Assembly: GCF_000974805.1 (NCBI RefSeq)
Contig: NZ_BBQZ01000004.1
Coordinates: 1-64,000 of the forward strand
Direction of reading: 5' to 3'
Source of the DNA: Demequina salsinemoris
GTDB lineage: Bacteria; Actinomycetota; Actinomycetes; Actinomycetales; Demequinaceae
Length of the DNA: 64,000 bases
The notes beneath the pieces are model-generated. The model had not been told where the DNA came from. It was given only the letters and a program-made list of their open reading frames with translations, and did not search any database. A program made the translations under genes and the position numbers. Of this stretch, positions 1-7,902 are shown piece by piece; position 1 is the stretch's first letter; each line of letters begins with the position of its first letter.

Positions 1-137
1 GACCCGGGCGTGGTCGAATGCCACGCCATCGCTCGGCGCGAAGAGTCACCCCGCATCTATCCCGCACATTCAGATGCAACCATCGACAAGCCCTGACAGC
101 CGATTCGCAGGTCTACCTGGCACTTCCGAAGACCATG

Positions 138-210
138 CAACCCCGCGAAAACCCCTGGCAGAGGCCCACTCCAATTCGAAAGGTCACCGGATCGACGCCG
201 GTCGGAGCCA
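138..210 (+). pseudogene. Degenerate tRNA-like remnant (3' part)
   Basis: A T-arm-like hairpin is visible at 186-200: stem ACCGG/CCGGT with a 7-nt loop ATCGACG. It is preceded by AGGTC as a variable loop and followed by CGGAGCC plus A, as for an acceptor 3' strand. The block ATGGC-like D-loop bases at 156-163 and CTCCAAT at 169-175 resemble a tRNA-Trp D-loop and anticodon loop. No 5' strand GGCTCCG exists upstream, and the anticodon stem does not pair. I therefore read this as a decayed tRNA or a 3' copy left by element integration, not a working tRNA. A coincidental match is possible. Confidence 0.35.
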
Positions 211-212
211 CG

Positions 213-238
213 AAACCCCTGCTACAGCGGGGGTTTTT
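213..238 (+). terminator. Rho-independent terminator
   Basis: Stem AAACCCCTGC pairs with GCGGGGGTTT (one G-T pair) around the loop TACA, followed by a T-run (TTTTTCG). It directly follows the tRNA-like remnant, the usual place for a tRNA terminator, which suggests that transcription of a tRNA or other short RNA once ended here. Confidence 0.75.
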
Positions 239-426
239 CGTTTTTCCGGCTTGACTGTTTGACTCTCGACTGAAAATTCGTGCGGCCCGAACGGCGCCGC
301 GGACGGTCGCGCGGCCGCCCTCAGAGGCACCCCGCCACGGGTCTGTCGATCTTTCTGTGTAAGTGGTCATCGACATCGTTGATGTTCGACCAGCCACGGC
401 CAGCCGCCGATCCCGCCGCCGCACGC
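239..426. other. Gene-free stretch
   Basis: Between the terminator and the minus-strand gene ending at 427 I see no supported coding region, RNA or clear repeat. Overlapping reading frames here are arginine-rich shadows of GC-rich DNA. Confidence 0.5.
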
Positions 427-882
427 TCACCCAAGGATCGCTTCCGCGTTCGCGAGCAGGTAGCACGGGTCCGACGACACTCCCTCGATGCCTTCGGGAT
501 GGAACGTGAGCGTGAAGGCCTGGACCCCCACGGTCAGAGTGGCGACGTCACCGTCGCGCGTCGCCTCGGGATACGCGTCGAGGAAGGCTTCGAACACCGC
601 ATCCTCGGACGCGCTCGAGGTGAAGAAGAACGTGTCCCCAGTGGCATGGCCGCTCGCCTGCGGAGCCGAGAAGGAGACCTTGCCGTCAAGCGCTCCGAGC
701 GAGTCGACCCACACCCCCTCCGTGTGCGGACCGAGCAAGATCCATCCGCCGGCGGCGAGGACGGCAGCCCCGCCGAGCACTGGGACCACACGCCAACGAC
801 CCTCGGTCCGCGACAACGCCCAGACAATCGCTCCCACCAGCAGCGCACACGCCGCTGATACGAGAGCGGTCATCACGGTCAT
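427..882 (-). CDS. Small membrane protein of unknown function
   Basis: From ATG at 882 this gives 151 residues. Residues 1-20 form a hydrophobic helix, a short basic stretch follows, and a second hydrophobic helix spans about 28-50. The remaining ~100 residues are soluble, mildly acidic and probably extracytoplasmic. I recognise no family. In-frame starts at 972 and 1137 would add an arginine/glycine-rich extension that does not look like real protein, so the start just before the first hydrophobic segment is preferred, although its Shine-Dalgarno sequence is weak. It is divergent from the MFS gene at 1208, with two related palindromes in between. Confidence 0.55.
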   Translation of the reverse strand: MTVMTALVSAACALLVGAIVWALSRTEGRWRVVPVLGGAAVLAAGGWILLGPHTEGVWVDSLGALDGKVSFSAPQASGHATGDTFFFTSSASEDAVFEAFLDAYPEATRDGDVATLTVGVQAFTLTFHPEGIEGVSSDPCYLLANAEAILG

Positions 883-980
883 GTTGCCGAACCCCAACGG
901 AACAGGGCGCCAGCGGCGCCGACCCCCTACGGAACTGGCACCCCGCCAACCGCCGCCCCGTAGCGACCGCATCACGCGAC

Positions 981-995
981 GCACTCGTGGAGTGC
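981..995. promoter_or_regulatory. Palindrome, candidate operator half of a pair
   Basis: GCACTC-GTG-GAGTGC is a perfect 6-bp inverted repeat with a 3-nt centre. It lies in the divergent intergenic region and shares its arms with the larger palindrome at 1006-1026. This suggests two binding sites for one dimeric regulator. The regulator is not identifiable in the window. Confidence 0.45.
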
Positions 996-1005
996 CCCCT
1001 TTGTA

Positions 1006-1026
1006 GCACTCGGTGTCACCGAGTGC
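1006..1026. promoter_or_regulatory. 21-bp perfect palindrome, candidate operator
   Basis: The arms GCACTCGGTG and CACCGAGTGC are perfect complements around a single T. The outer hexamers GCACTC/GAGTGC repeat those of the palindrome at 981-995; the two centres lie 28 bp apart, a little under three helical turns. A repressor or activator of the MFS gene at 1208 or of the divergent gene is the natural reading, by inference only. Confidence 0.5.
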
Positions 1027-1207
1027 AACGAGCGGGCAGGGCGGCGGATCGAGCAAGGAAGTCGGGAGATATCCGGACAGACCCGGCATCGACTTATGCG
1101 TAAATGCGCGTACCTCATCCACGGTGCGCTGTGACACGCTCCCCTCCAGGGCGTGCCGCGAGACACGCAGGTCGCGCCCGCTTCACTCAAAGGCGAGAGA
1201 GGTCAAC

Positions 1208-2539
1208 ATGAGCGCAGAACCCAAGACCGTACCCACCGCACTGGAGTCTCCTCCGGTCGACAACCGTTCGAACTTCGGCGCACGAGGCTGGTCCATCGTC
1301 GGCGTCCAGGGAGTGCTGATCTGGCTCGCCGCAGGCATCCAGGTCCACGGCCTCAACATCATCGTGCCGACGCTTGCGGAGTACTACGGCCTGGACTCGA
1401 CCACGCTGCTGTACTGGGCGACGCCCGCGTCGCTCGGCGGCGTGATCGCCGGATGGGCCGTCGCGAAGACCTGCGAGCTGTGGGGCGCGAAGATCAACAT
1501 CATCGTCTGCCTGGCCGCGTCGGCGATCGCCTTCGGACTGCTCGGCACGTGGGGCACCATCCCCGCGTTCGTCGGGCTGTTCTTCATGGTCAACTTCTTC
1601 GGCAGCGGCTTCGGCTACGTCGGAGGGATCAACCTCATCGCCAACTGGTTCCCCCGCAAGAAGAACCTGGCGCTCGGCTGGATGACGATGGGCCAGACGA
1701 TGTCCACCGCGCTGTTCGTCCCGATGCTCGCGGCGTTCTTCGCGATCTTCGGCGTCCAGAACGGCTTCTGGGCCGTCTCGGCAATCCTCGGCGCCCTCGT
1801 GATCGTCGTCGCCCTGTTCGTGAAGAACCTGCCGGAGGAGGCGGGCGCGACACCGGACAACATCCCGATGACTGCGGAGCAGATCAAGGCGAGCCGCGAG
1901 GCCGCCGAGACGTACAAGTCCCCGTTCTCGACCCTCCAGCTGCTCAAGATGAAGGACGTGTGGCTGATCGGGCTCGGCTCCGGAGGCATCTTCATCGTGC
2001 TCGTCGCGGTCCTCAGCCAGCTGGTCCCGCGCATGATGGCCCTCGGCTACTCCCAGGACCAGGCCATCACCAACATGGCGATCGCCGCCTTCATCGGCGT
2101 TCCCGGCGCCTACGCGTGGGGGTGGCTGGGCCAGCGCATGTCCAGCCGCATGGGCCTGATGCTGTACTCCGCCTGGTGGCTCGTCGCTGTGGTGGCCAAC
2201 CTCTACGCGACGAACACGTTCATGCTCTGGTTCTCGCTCGTGATGATCGGACTGAGCTTCGGTGGCGCGACCAACCTGACGACCGCGATCGTGGCGGACA
2301 AGTTCCCCCGCGGCACCTTCGTCAAGGCCTTCGGCATCATCCAGCCGATGCAGGGCCTGGTGCGCATCACGTCCTACGCGATCCTCGCGTGGGGCCTGAC
2401 CCACCTGGGCGGATACACCGGCGCCTACACGATGCTCGCGGGCATCGCACTGGTCAACGTCGTGCTGTTCTGGCTCGTCGACCCCAAGCCCGTCGAGGAG
2501 CCCGCAGGCTTCGCTGAGGCGGAGCTCGCCGCGCACTGA
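1208..2539 (+). CDS. MFS transporter
   Basis: A 443-residue polytopic protein with about twelve hydrophobic segments in two blocks, split by a charged central loop near residues 205-240. The cytoplasmic loop after TM2 and the motif NWFPRKKNLALG in the first half fit the major facilitator superfamily, closest in style to the oxalate/formate-antiporter-like group. The substrate cannot be read from the sequence. The ATG at 1208 is chosen because GAGAGAGG sits just upstream and because upstream frame residues are not membrane-like. A GC-rich hairpin follows the stop, so the gene is probably monocistronic. The paired palindromes at 981-1026 may control it. Confidence 0.85.
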   Translation: MSAEPKTVPTALESPPVDNRSNFGARGWSIVGVQGVLIWLAAGIQVHGLNIIVPTLAEYYGLDSTTLLYWATPASLGGVIAGWAVAKTCELWGAKINIIVCLAASAIAFGLLGTWGTIPAFVGLFFMVNFFGSGFGYVGGINLIANWFPRKKNLALGWMTMGQTMSTALFVPMLAAFFAIFGVQNGFWAVSAILGALVIVVALFVKNLPEEAGATPDNIPMTAEQIKASREAAETYKSPFSTLQLLKMKDVWLIGLGSGGIFIVLVAVLSQLVPRMMALGYSQDQAITNMAIAAFIGVPGAYAWGWLGQRMSSRMGLMLYSAWWLVAVVANLYATNTFMLWFSLVMIGLSFGGATNLTTAIVADKFPRGTFVKAFGIIQPMQGLVRITSYAILAWGLTHLGGYTGAYTMLAGIALVNVVLFWLVDPKPVEEPAGFAEAELAAH

Positions 2540-2558
2540 TCTGCGGCTGACGCACAGG

Positions 2559-2593
2559 AGGGCCCGGTCAGGGGAACGCCCCCGGCCGGGCCC
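2559..2593 (+). terminator. Terminator-like hairpin after the MFS gene
   Basis: AGGGCCCGG pairs with CCGGGCCCT, with an inner GGGG/CCCC step. There is no long T-run, as is common in high-GC actinobacteria. It lies 20 bp after the MFS stop codon. Confidence 0.6.
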
Positions 2594-2813
2594 TTCCATG
2601 TCACCACTGCGCGACTTCGGCACTCGATGCCAAGAGTTTGCTCAGAGCTTTCGCAGAACGCTCGCCCTCGCGTCAAGCGGACCGATGCGCATCACGAGCA
2701 GCAATGCTCGACGGCACCGACGGTCGTTCCTCGCGTCAAGCCCCGGAGCGCACCGCCCCACCGTCCTGGCCCCATCACGCGCGCATCGGCGCGTCACAAC
2801 GCAGGGAGTACCC

Positions 2814-3113
2814 ATGTCGATCTCAGGCGTCTCAGGCGCGACCGTCTCCATCCGCGACTTCTCGGCCTCCGCGTCCGCCGCACAGTCGGTTTCCGACGAG
2901 AGCGCGGACACCACGTCGACCACCGTCTCATCTCGCCCCACCGGAGGCCCCCAGGGCGCGCCCCCTGCACCCCCGGCCACGTCCTCGGCCTCGGAGGAGG
3001 ACGAGGACGAGAACAACAACGGCATCCCCGACGACCTGGAGATCGACACCGACACGGTCGGCACCGCGGATTCCACTCAGACCACGGGAACCGTCCTGGA
3101 CGTCACCATCTGA
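2814..3113 (+). CDS. Small acidic protein with a calcium-loop-like motif
   Basis: A 99-residue protein with ATG preceded by GCAGGGAG. The first ~40 residues are Ser/Ala/Val-rich (MSISGVSGATVSIRDFSAS), the middle is Pro/Ala-rich, and residues ~60-80 are strongly acidic, with EDEDENNNGIPDDLEIDTD. The D-x-D-x-N-x-x-G-x-P-D-D spacing resembles thrombospondin type-3 or EF-hand-like calcium loops, which often occur in secreted proteins. No signal peptide or membrane segment is visible. It has no obvious operon partner, lying 274 bp after the MFS gene and 108 bp before the next gene. Function unknown. Confidence 0.55.
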   Translation: MSISGVSGATVSIRDFSASASAAQSVSDESADTTSTTVSSRPTGGPQGAPPAPPATSSASEEDEDENNNGIPDDLEIDTDTVGTADSTQTTGTVLDVTI

Positions 3114-3221
3114 CAGCCGCGCGAACGCATTCGGACAGGAGGCTCCCCCGACCCGCTTCGCCTCGCTACGCTCGGTGACAGGGACGATGCTGGATCGGCC
3201 TGGCGACACACGGGGGCTTCC

Positions 3222-4622
3222 ATGGCGGCGAGCAGGATGACGAAGGCGCAGATCGAGGAGCGCCTCGCGGAGCTCGAGGCGGAGAACGCCTCGCTCAGGG
3301 AGCAGCTCGACGCCCGGCCGGAACCGGCCCCCGCCCCGACGGACGAACCGACCCCCGCATCGTCCACATCGACGGACACGAAGCCGAGCCGCGGCCGCGC
3401 GTTCCTGGCGACCACCCTCATCGTCCTCGGCGCGATCCTCGCGCCGCTGGGCACCGTCGCCTCCTACGGCGCCAACGCGGTCAGCGACACCGACGCGTTC
3501 GTGAGCACGCTCGCACCCCTCGCCGAGGACCCCGCGATCCAGGCCCTCGTGGTCGACCAGGTCGCGACCGCGATCGACGACGCGCTCGACCCCGACGCGC
3601 TCGTCGCGGACCTGCTGGACAGCATCATCGACGAGGACTCCACGCCGCGCCTGGCCGAGGCCGGCGACGTCCTGGGCCCCCTCCTCGCCGACCAGACCCG
3701 CACCGCCATCCGCGCCGGCCTCACCAGCGTGGTCGAGTCCGACGCCTTCGCCGCCGTATGGGAGCAGACGCTCACCCTCACGCACGAGCAGGTGGTCGCG
3801 ATCCTCGAGGGCGAGGGGGACGGCGCGGTCGCGATCGACACCAACGGCAACGTGGTCATCCAGATGCAGCCGATCATCGACGTGATCCGTCCCGCGCTCG
3901 TCGACCAGGGCTTCACGCTCGCGCAGTCCATCCCCGACTCCGACGCGACCGTCACCGTCACCCAGGTGCCCGAGGTCGCGACAGCGCGCCTCGCCTACGC
4001 GGTGCTCACGACGCTCGGCTCGGTTCTGCCGTGGCTCACGATCGCGCTGCTCGTGATCGGGATCGCGCTGCACCCGCGCCGCCCGCGCGCGCTCGTGATC
4101 GCGGGCACGCTCATGCTCGTGGTCGGCTCTCTGATCGCGGGCCTCCTCATGGTCGTCGGAGCGGTCGCGGCCGCCGCGCTCGCCTCGGACATCCCCGTCG
4201 ACGCGACCATCGCGATCTACGACGGCCTGACCGCGTCGCTCACCGCCTCGAGCCTGGGCTTCGCGCTCGCGGGCCTCATCGCGCTGATCGGAGGAGTCCT
4301 CGCGGGCCGGTCGCGCGCCGCGGAAGCGGCCCGCGCCATGGGCGCCACGACACTCGGGCGAGGCGCGACCTCCCTCGAGGGACGCGGCTGGCGCTCCCCC
4401 GAGCTCGCGCGCCTGCTCGAGCGCCACGGCTGGCTGCAGTGGGTGGCGCTCGCGGTCGTCTTCGCGATGTGCTTCGCACTCCTGCGCCCGGTCTCGCCTG
4501 GTGATGTGCTGCTCACCGCGATCCTGCTCGCGCTGGTCGCGGTCGCCTTCGGGGTCCTCCGCGGCGACGCGCCCGCCACCGAGCCGGCCCAGGAGAGCAA
4601 CCCGGCGATCGACCCGGTCTGA
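3222..4622 (+). CDS. Membrane protein with N-terminal coiled coil
   Basis: A 466-residue protein. Residues 5-30 are a charged heptad-like coiled coil (IEERLAELEAENASLREQL), followed by a Pro/Thr-rich linker and a first transmembrane helix near 63-85. An extracytoplasmic domain of ~170 residues follows, then five to six more hydrophobic segments (about 255-360 and 400-445). Proteins of this type are common and uncharacterised in Actinomycetota. ATG is used with GGGGGC upstream; the SD is weak. One copy of the iterated motif GCATCGTCC lies in its linker (3357-3365). I cannot assign a function. Confidence 0.75.
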   Translation: MAASRMTKAQIEERLAELEAENASLREQLDARPEPAPAPTDEPTPASSTSTDTKPSRGRAFLATTLIVLGAILAPLGTVASYGANAVSDTDAFVSTLAPLAEDPAIQALVVDQVATAIDDALDPDALVADLLDSIIDEDSTPRLAEAGDVLGPLLADQTRTAIRAGLTSVVESDAFAAVWEQTLTLTHEQVVAILEGEGDGAVAIDTNGNVVIQMQPIIDVIRPALVDQGFTLAQSIPDSDATVTVTQVPEVATARLAYAVLTTLGSVLPWLTIALLVIGIALHPRRPRALVIAGTLMLVVGSLIAGLLMVVGAVAAAALASDIPVDATIAIYDGLTASLTASSLGFALAGLIALIGGVLAGRSRAAEAARAMGATTLGRGATSLEGRGWRSPELARLLERHGWLQWVALAVVFAMCFALLRPVSPGDVLLTAILLALVAVAFGVLRGDAPATEPAQESNPAIDPV

Positions 4623-4686
4623 GGCGGACCGCGGCCCGCCGAGGCGCGCGCGGAAGCGATCCGACGCCGCCGCGGTTGAACACAGC

Positions 4687-5175
4687 GTGACCACCGAGAC
4701 CCCCGCGACCCGCGCGCTCGCCACCTCCGGCATCCTCCACACCATCACCGAGCACGGCCCCGTACGCTCGCTCGAGGAGGCCGCCGCCGCGCGCGGCATC
4801 GAGCCGTCACAGCTGCTCAAGACGATGGTGGTGCGCCGCGGCGAGGGCGACTTCCTCCTGGTGCTCGTCCCCGGCGACCGGCAGATCAGCTGGCCCAAGC
4901 TGCGCGCACACCTGGGCGTGAGCCGCCTGTCGATGCCCGACAAGGACGTGGCTCTCGCCGTCACCGGCTACGAGCGCGGCACGATCACGCCCTTCGGGGC
5001 ACACCCCGAACCCGGCGGCGCACCGCTTCCCGTGATCGCCGACGCGCTCATCACGTCGCGCCCCGGTCCGGTCAGCATCGGCGCGGGCGCGCACGGCCTC
5101 GGCGCGACGATGGATCCCGCGGACCTGGTCGCGACGCTCGCCGCCGAGGTCGTCGACGTCACCGAGCCCGCGTAG
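4687..5175 (+). CDS. YbaK/EbsC-type aminoacyl-tRNA deacylase
   Basis: A 162-residue protein of the YbaK/ProX superfamily, which hydrolyses mischarged aminoacyl-tRNA (for example Cys- or Ala-tRNAPro) in trans. Family features are the conserved lysine in the segment PSQLLKTMVVR, a hydrophobic strand FLLVLVPGD, the GxxxTPFG-type turn (GTITPFG), and a C-terminal region with ISIGAG-like spacing (VSIGAGAHGLG). The start is GTG at 4687; an ORF continues upstream, but its residues do not resemble the family. It stands alone between the membrane protein and the SRAP gene. The exact tRNA substrate is not inferable. Confidence 0.85.
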   Translation: MTTETPATRALATSGILHTITEHGPVRSLEEAAAARGIEPSQLLKTMVVRRGEGDFLLVLVPGDRQISWPKLRAHLGVSRLSMPDKDVALAVTGYERGTITPFGAHPEPGGAPLPVIADALITSRPGPVSIGAGAHGLGATMDPADLVATLAAEVVDVTEPA

Positions 5176-5216
5176 CCGCCGGCCCGCGCGCCGGCGAACC
5201 CGGGCACACTGGAACC

Positions 5217-5918
5217 ATGTGCGGCCGCTACGCGAACTTCCTCACCGAACGGGACCTGATCGACGCGTTCGAGGTCGCGGTGGTCTCCGACGAGGCGCGC
5301 CTGCTGCCCCCGTCGTGGAACATCGCGCCGACGCAGAAGGTGCCGATCGTCGTCCCGTCGCGCGAGCCCGCCCCGGTGGGCGAGCGGCAGCTCGAGGTCG
5401 CTCGCTGGGGCCTCGTCCCGTCGTGGGCCAAGGACCCGGCGGTCGGCTCGCGCATGTTCAACGCGCGCTCGGAGACCATGGCGGAGAAGCCGTCATTCCG
5501 CGCGGCCTTCGCCAAGCGCCGCTGCATCGTCCCCGCATCGGGCTACTACGAGTGGCAGACCACCTCGGCTGGCAAGACCCCGTGCTTCATCCACACCAGG
5601 GACGATGCGCCCCTCGCCTTCGCGGGGCTGTACGAGTTCTGGAGGGACAAGGAGGCAGGGGACGATGCGCCCTGGATGGCCTCGTGCTCGATCGTCACCG
5701 TCGCGTCGCGCGACGAGATGCGCGACATCCACGACCGCCAGCCCGCGATGCTCGCCCCCGAGTCCGCGGCGACGTGGCTCGACCGCGACGCCCCCGCATC
5801 GTCCCTGCACGATGCGATCGCGGCCCCGGCGCCCGAGCTCGCGTGGCATGAGGTGGGCAGGGCCGTGGGCAACGTGCGCAACAACGACGCGACCCTGATC
5901 GACGCCGCCGGGGAGTAG
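5217..5918 (+). CDS. SOS response-associated peptidase (SRAP/YedK/HMCES family)
   Basis: A 233-residue protein beginning MCGRYAN. Cys2, exposed after removal of Met1, forms the thiazolidine DNA-protein crosslink with abasic sites in single-stranded DNA. The family's other hallmarks are present: FNARSETMAEKPSF, the catalytic glutamate in SGYYEW, and the conserved histidine in DIHDRQPAML. The protein shields and resolves abasic sites during replication. No LexA box was seen upstream; the ATG follows closely on a CACACT hexamer, compatible with a leaderless transcript. The gene carries four copies of the iterated motif (5523, 5600, 5660, 5796), the densest coding cluster in the window. Confidence 0.93.
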   Translation: MCGRYANFLTERDLIDAFEVAVVSDEARLLPPSWNIAPTQKVPIVVPSREPAPVGERQLEVARWGLVPSWAKDPAVGSRMFNARSETMAEKPSFRAAFAKRRCIVPASGYYEWQTTSAGKTPCFIHTRDDAPLAFAGLYEFWRDKEAGDDAPWMASCSIVTVASRDEMRDIHDRQPAMLAPESAATWLDRDAPASSLHDAIAAPAPELAWHEVGRAVGNVRNNDATLIDAAGE

Positions 5919-5925
5919 CCGGGCG

Positions 5926-6741
5926 TCAGGCCCTGCGCACCCGCACGTCGCCCGCGAGCACCGCGGTCCGACGCCCAGAGGCCGACTCCACGAGAAGCGA
6001 GCCGTCCTCGCCGAGCCCGATCGCGCGCCCCGCGACGGGGGCGGCGGTGCCGACGTCGACCGCGACGTCCCAACCGATCGTCGCGCACACGGCCTCGGCC
6101 TCGTCGCGCATGCCCTCGGGGTCGACGTCCCAGCGCGCGGTGGTGTCGCGCAGCGCTGTTCCGAGCGCGCCGAGCACGTCGACCCGCGAGGCCGCGCATC
6201 CGAGAGACGCGAGCGAGGCGGCGTGCGGCACGGGCAGCTCGTCCGCGGCCTGAAGCACGTTCACGCCGGTCCCCGCGACCACCGCGTCACCGACGACCTC
6301 GCACAGGATTCCCGCGACCTTGCGCCACGGGCCCCAGCCGGGAACCTCGTCCTCATCGACGCGCACGACGATGTCGTTCGGCCACTTGACCCAGGCGTCG
6401 ACCCCGAGCGAGCGCAGCGCGCGCACCGCGGCGAGGCCGACGACGAGCGGCGCCCACGCGAGGTCGGGACCGGTGGCGCGAGGTCGAAGCACCCAGCTCA
6501 CCGTGAGGGACGTGCCCGCGGGCGTCTCCCACACACGACCGGCACGGCCGCGGCCCGCCGTCTGATGATCGGCGACGTACACCGCGAGGTGTGGCCACGC
6601 ATCGGGGTCCTCGCGCAGCGCGGCCGCGAGCGCGGTGTTGGTCGACGGCTCGGCGTCGACGACGGCCGCGAGCGCGAGCGGGCCGCGCGGCGCGACGAGG
6701 GGCTCGACCGCGTCGGCGGTCAGCGGCGGACGGGCGGTCAG
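5926..6741 (-). CDS. birA: Biotin--[acetyl-CoA-carboxylase] ligase
   Basis: This enzyme activates biotin with ATP and attaches it to the BCCP lysine of acyl-CoA carboxylases; the target subunit is encoded at 16803. The signature ADHQTAGRGRAGRVW is the biotinyl-AMP loop, KWPNDIV carries the catalytic lysine, and a short C-terminal SH3-like domain ends the protein. It lacks the N-terminal HTH of E. coli BirA. Homology (EPSTNT, the biotin-binding serine region) extends upstream of the first GTG at 6582. No ATG, GTG or TTG lies in frame before that, so the likely start is CTG at 6741, overlapping the HPr stop as CTGA, or CTG at 6723. This gives ~271 residues, a normal length. Confidence 0.85.
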   Translation of the reverse strand: MTARPPLTADAVEPLVAPRGPLALAAVVDAEPSTNTALAAALREDPDAWPHLAVYVADHQTAGRGRAGRVWETPAGTSLTVSWVLRPRATGPDLAWAPLVVGLAAVRALRSLGVDAWVKWPNDIVVRVDEDEVPGWGPWRKVAGILCEVVGDAVVAGTGVNVLQAADELPVPHAASLASLGCAASRVDVLGALGTALRDTTARWDVDPEGMRDEAEAVCATIGWDVAVDVGTAAPVAGRAIGLGEDGSLLVESASGRRTAVLAGDVRVRRA

Positions 6742-7004
6742 GCGTCCAGGTCCTTCTTGAGGAGCTCGACGAGGACGTCGAGCTTCTCGTCGGCGCCGTC
6801 GGCGTCGGAGGACAGCTCCACGGTCTCGCCGAACTTCGCGCCGAGCGCCATCACGCCCAGCATCGAGTTCGCGGGAGTCGGGGCGCCGCCGGGCTTGCAG
6901 ATCGTCACCGGGATCCCTGCGTCGTTGACCGCCTGGACGAACAGCGCCGCGGGGCGGGCATGAAGGCCGACGGACGATCCGATCTCGACGGTGCGCGTGG
7001 TCAT
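6738..7004 (-). CDS. ptsH: HPr phosphocarrier protein of the PTS
   Basis: 88 residues, the canonical HPr length. The active-site histidine lies in GLHARPA (His16), where it accepts phosphate from PEP via enzyme I and passes it to IIA domains. The regulatory serine region is ANSMLGVMALGA, with Ser47 in place. It sits between the DeoR-type repressor and birA; its stop codon overlaps the presumed birA start. Enzyme I is not in the window. The nearby IIA and IIB proteins are plausible phosphate acceptors. Confidence 0.95.
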   Translation of the reverse strand: MTTRTVEIGSSVGLHARPAALFVQAVNDAGIPVTICKPGGAPTPANSMLGVMALGAKFGETVELSSDADGADEKLDVLVELLKKDLDA

Positions 7005-7134
7005 GTCAGGTCCCTCCAGGGGGTCATGGCCGGGCGACCCGGCTCCTCAGCGACGCGGCGGACGGCCGCGAGCCCACGGTACCCCTCGCCGTCGCGCGCA
7101 AGCGAGCCGGGCGCACGTCGCGTGCGGCCATGCC

Positions 7135-7902
7135 TCAGACTCGTGCAACCTCGACGCCCGCGTCGCCGATCGCCTGAGCCGTCTCGTCGTCGAGCGAGTC
7201 GTCGGTGATGAGCATCGCGATCTCGTCCAGGGCGGCGAAGCGGTGCAGGTGCACCGGCCCCACCTTGGTCGCGTCGGCCACGACGACGACGCGCCGGCCC
7301 GCGCGCACCATCGCGTGCTTCGCCGCGGCCTCGGTCTGGTCCGGGGTGGTGAGCCCCCTCTCGACGGTCAGCCCGTTGGTGCCGATGAAGGCCACGTCGA
7401 CGCACAGCGGCGCGAGCTCCGCCTCGGTCCAGTCGCCCACGGCGGCGCCGGTGAGCTGGCGGACCCGACCGCCGAGCATGAGCAGCTCGAGGTGCGGCAT
7501 GTCGGCCAGGCGCGACGCGACCGCGACCGAGTTCGTCACGACGGTCGCCTCGAGGTCGGCGGGGATCGCCTCGGCGATCGCGAGCATCGTCGTGCCCGCG
7601 TCGAGCAGGATCGTCCCGCCGGCGGGCAGCTCCTCGATCGCGCGCGCGGCGATGCGCCGCTTCTGCTCGGAGTTGCGGGTCTCGCGCGCGACGAGGCTGG
7701 GCTCGAGCACCAGGCGCTCGACGGGAAGCGCGCCTCCGTGCACGCGCCGGACCGCGCCCATGCGCTCGAGCGCCGTGAGGTCGCGACGCACGGTCTCGAC
7801 GGTGACCCCCAGGCTGTCGGCCAGCGGACCGACCTCGACCCTGCCGTTGGCGCGCGCCCGCGCGAGGATCTCGTGCTGGCGTTCGGCCGCGTACATCGGC
7901 AA
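7135..7902 (-). CDS. DeoR-family transcriptional repressor
   Basis: 255 residues. The N-terminal winged helix-turn-helix covers about 6-57, with the family motif VTVETVRRDLTALE and VRRVHGGA. A C-terminal sugar-phosphate isomerase-like sensor domain follows, with DAGTT, NS and GG effector-binding loops and GTNGL near 175. Such repressors usually sense a sugar phosphate and control an adjacent PTS or sugar-kinase operon. Its position between HPr and the IIA/IIB pair points to the PTS genes as targets. AAGGAG lies 8 nt before the ATG. Confidence 0.9.
   Translation of the reverse strand: MPMYAAERQHEILARARANGRVEVGPLADSLGVTVETVRRDLTALERMGAVRRVHGGALPVERLVLEPSLVARETRNSEQKRRIAARAIEELPAGGTILLDAGTTMLAIAEAIPADLEATVVTNSVAVASRLADMPHLELLMLGGRVRQLTGAAVGDWTEAELAPLCVDVAFIGTNGLTVERGLTTPDQTEAAAKHAMVRAGRRVVVVADATKVGPVHLHRFAALDEIAMLITDDSLDDETAQAIGDAGVEVARV

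Noticed and set aside
2928-4964. 678-residue open frame on the minus strand
   Set aside because: It is the antisense shadow of the membrane protein at 3222 and the YbaK-type gene; the composition is Arg/Asp/Gly-rich with no motif.
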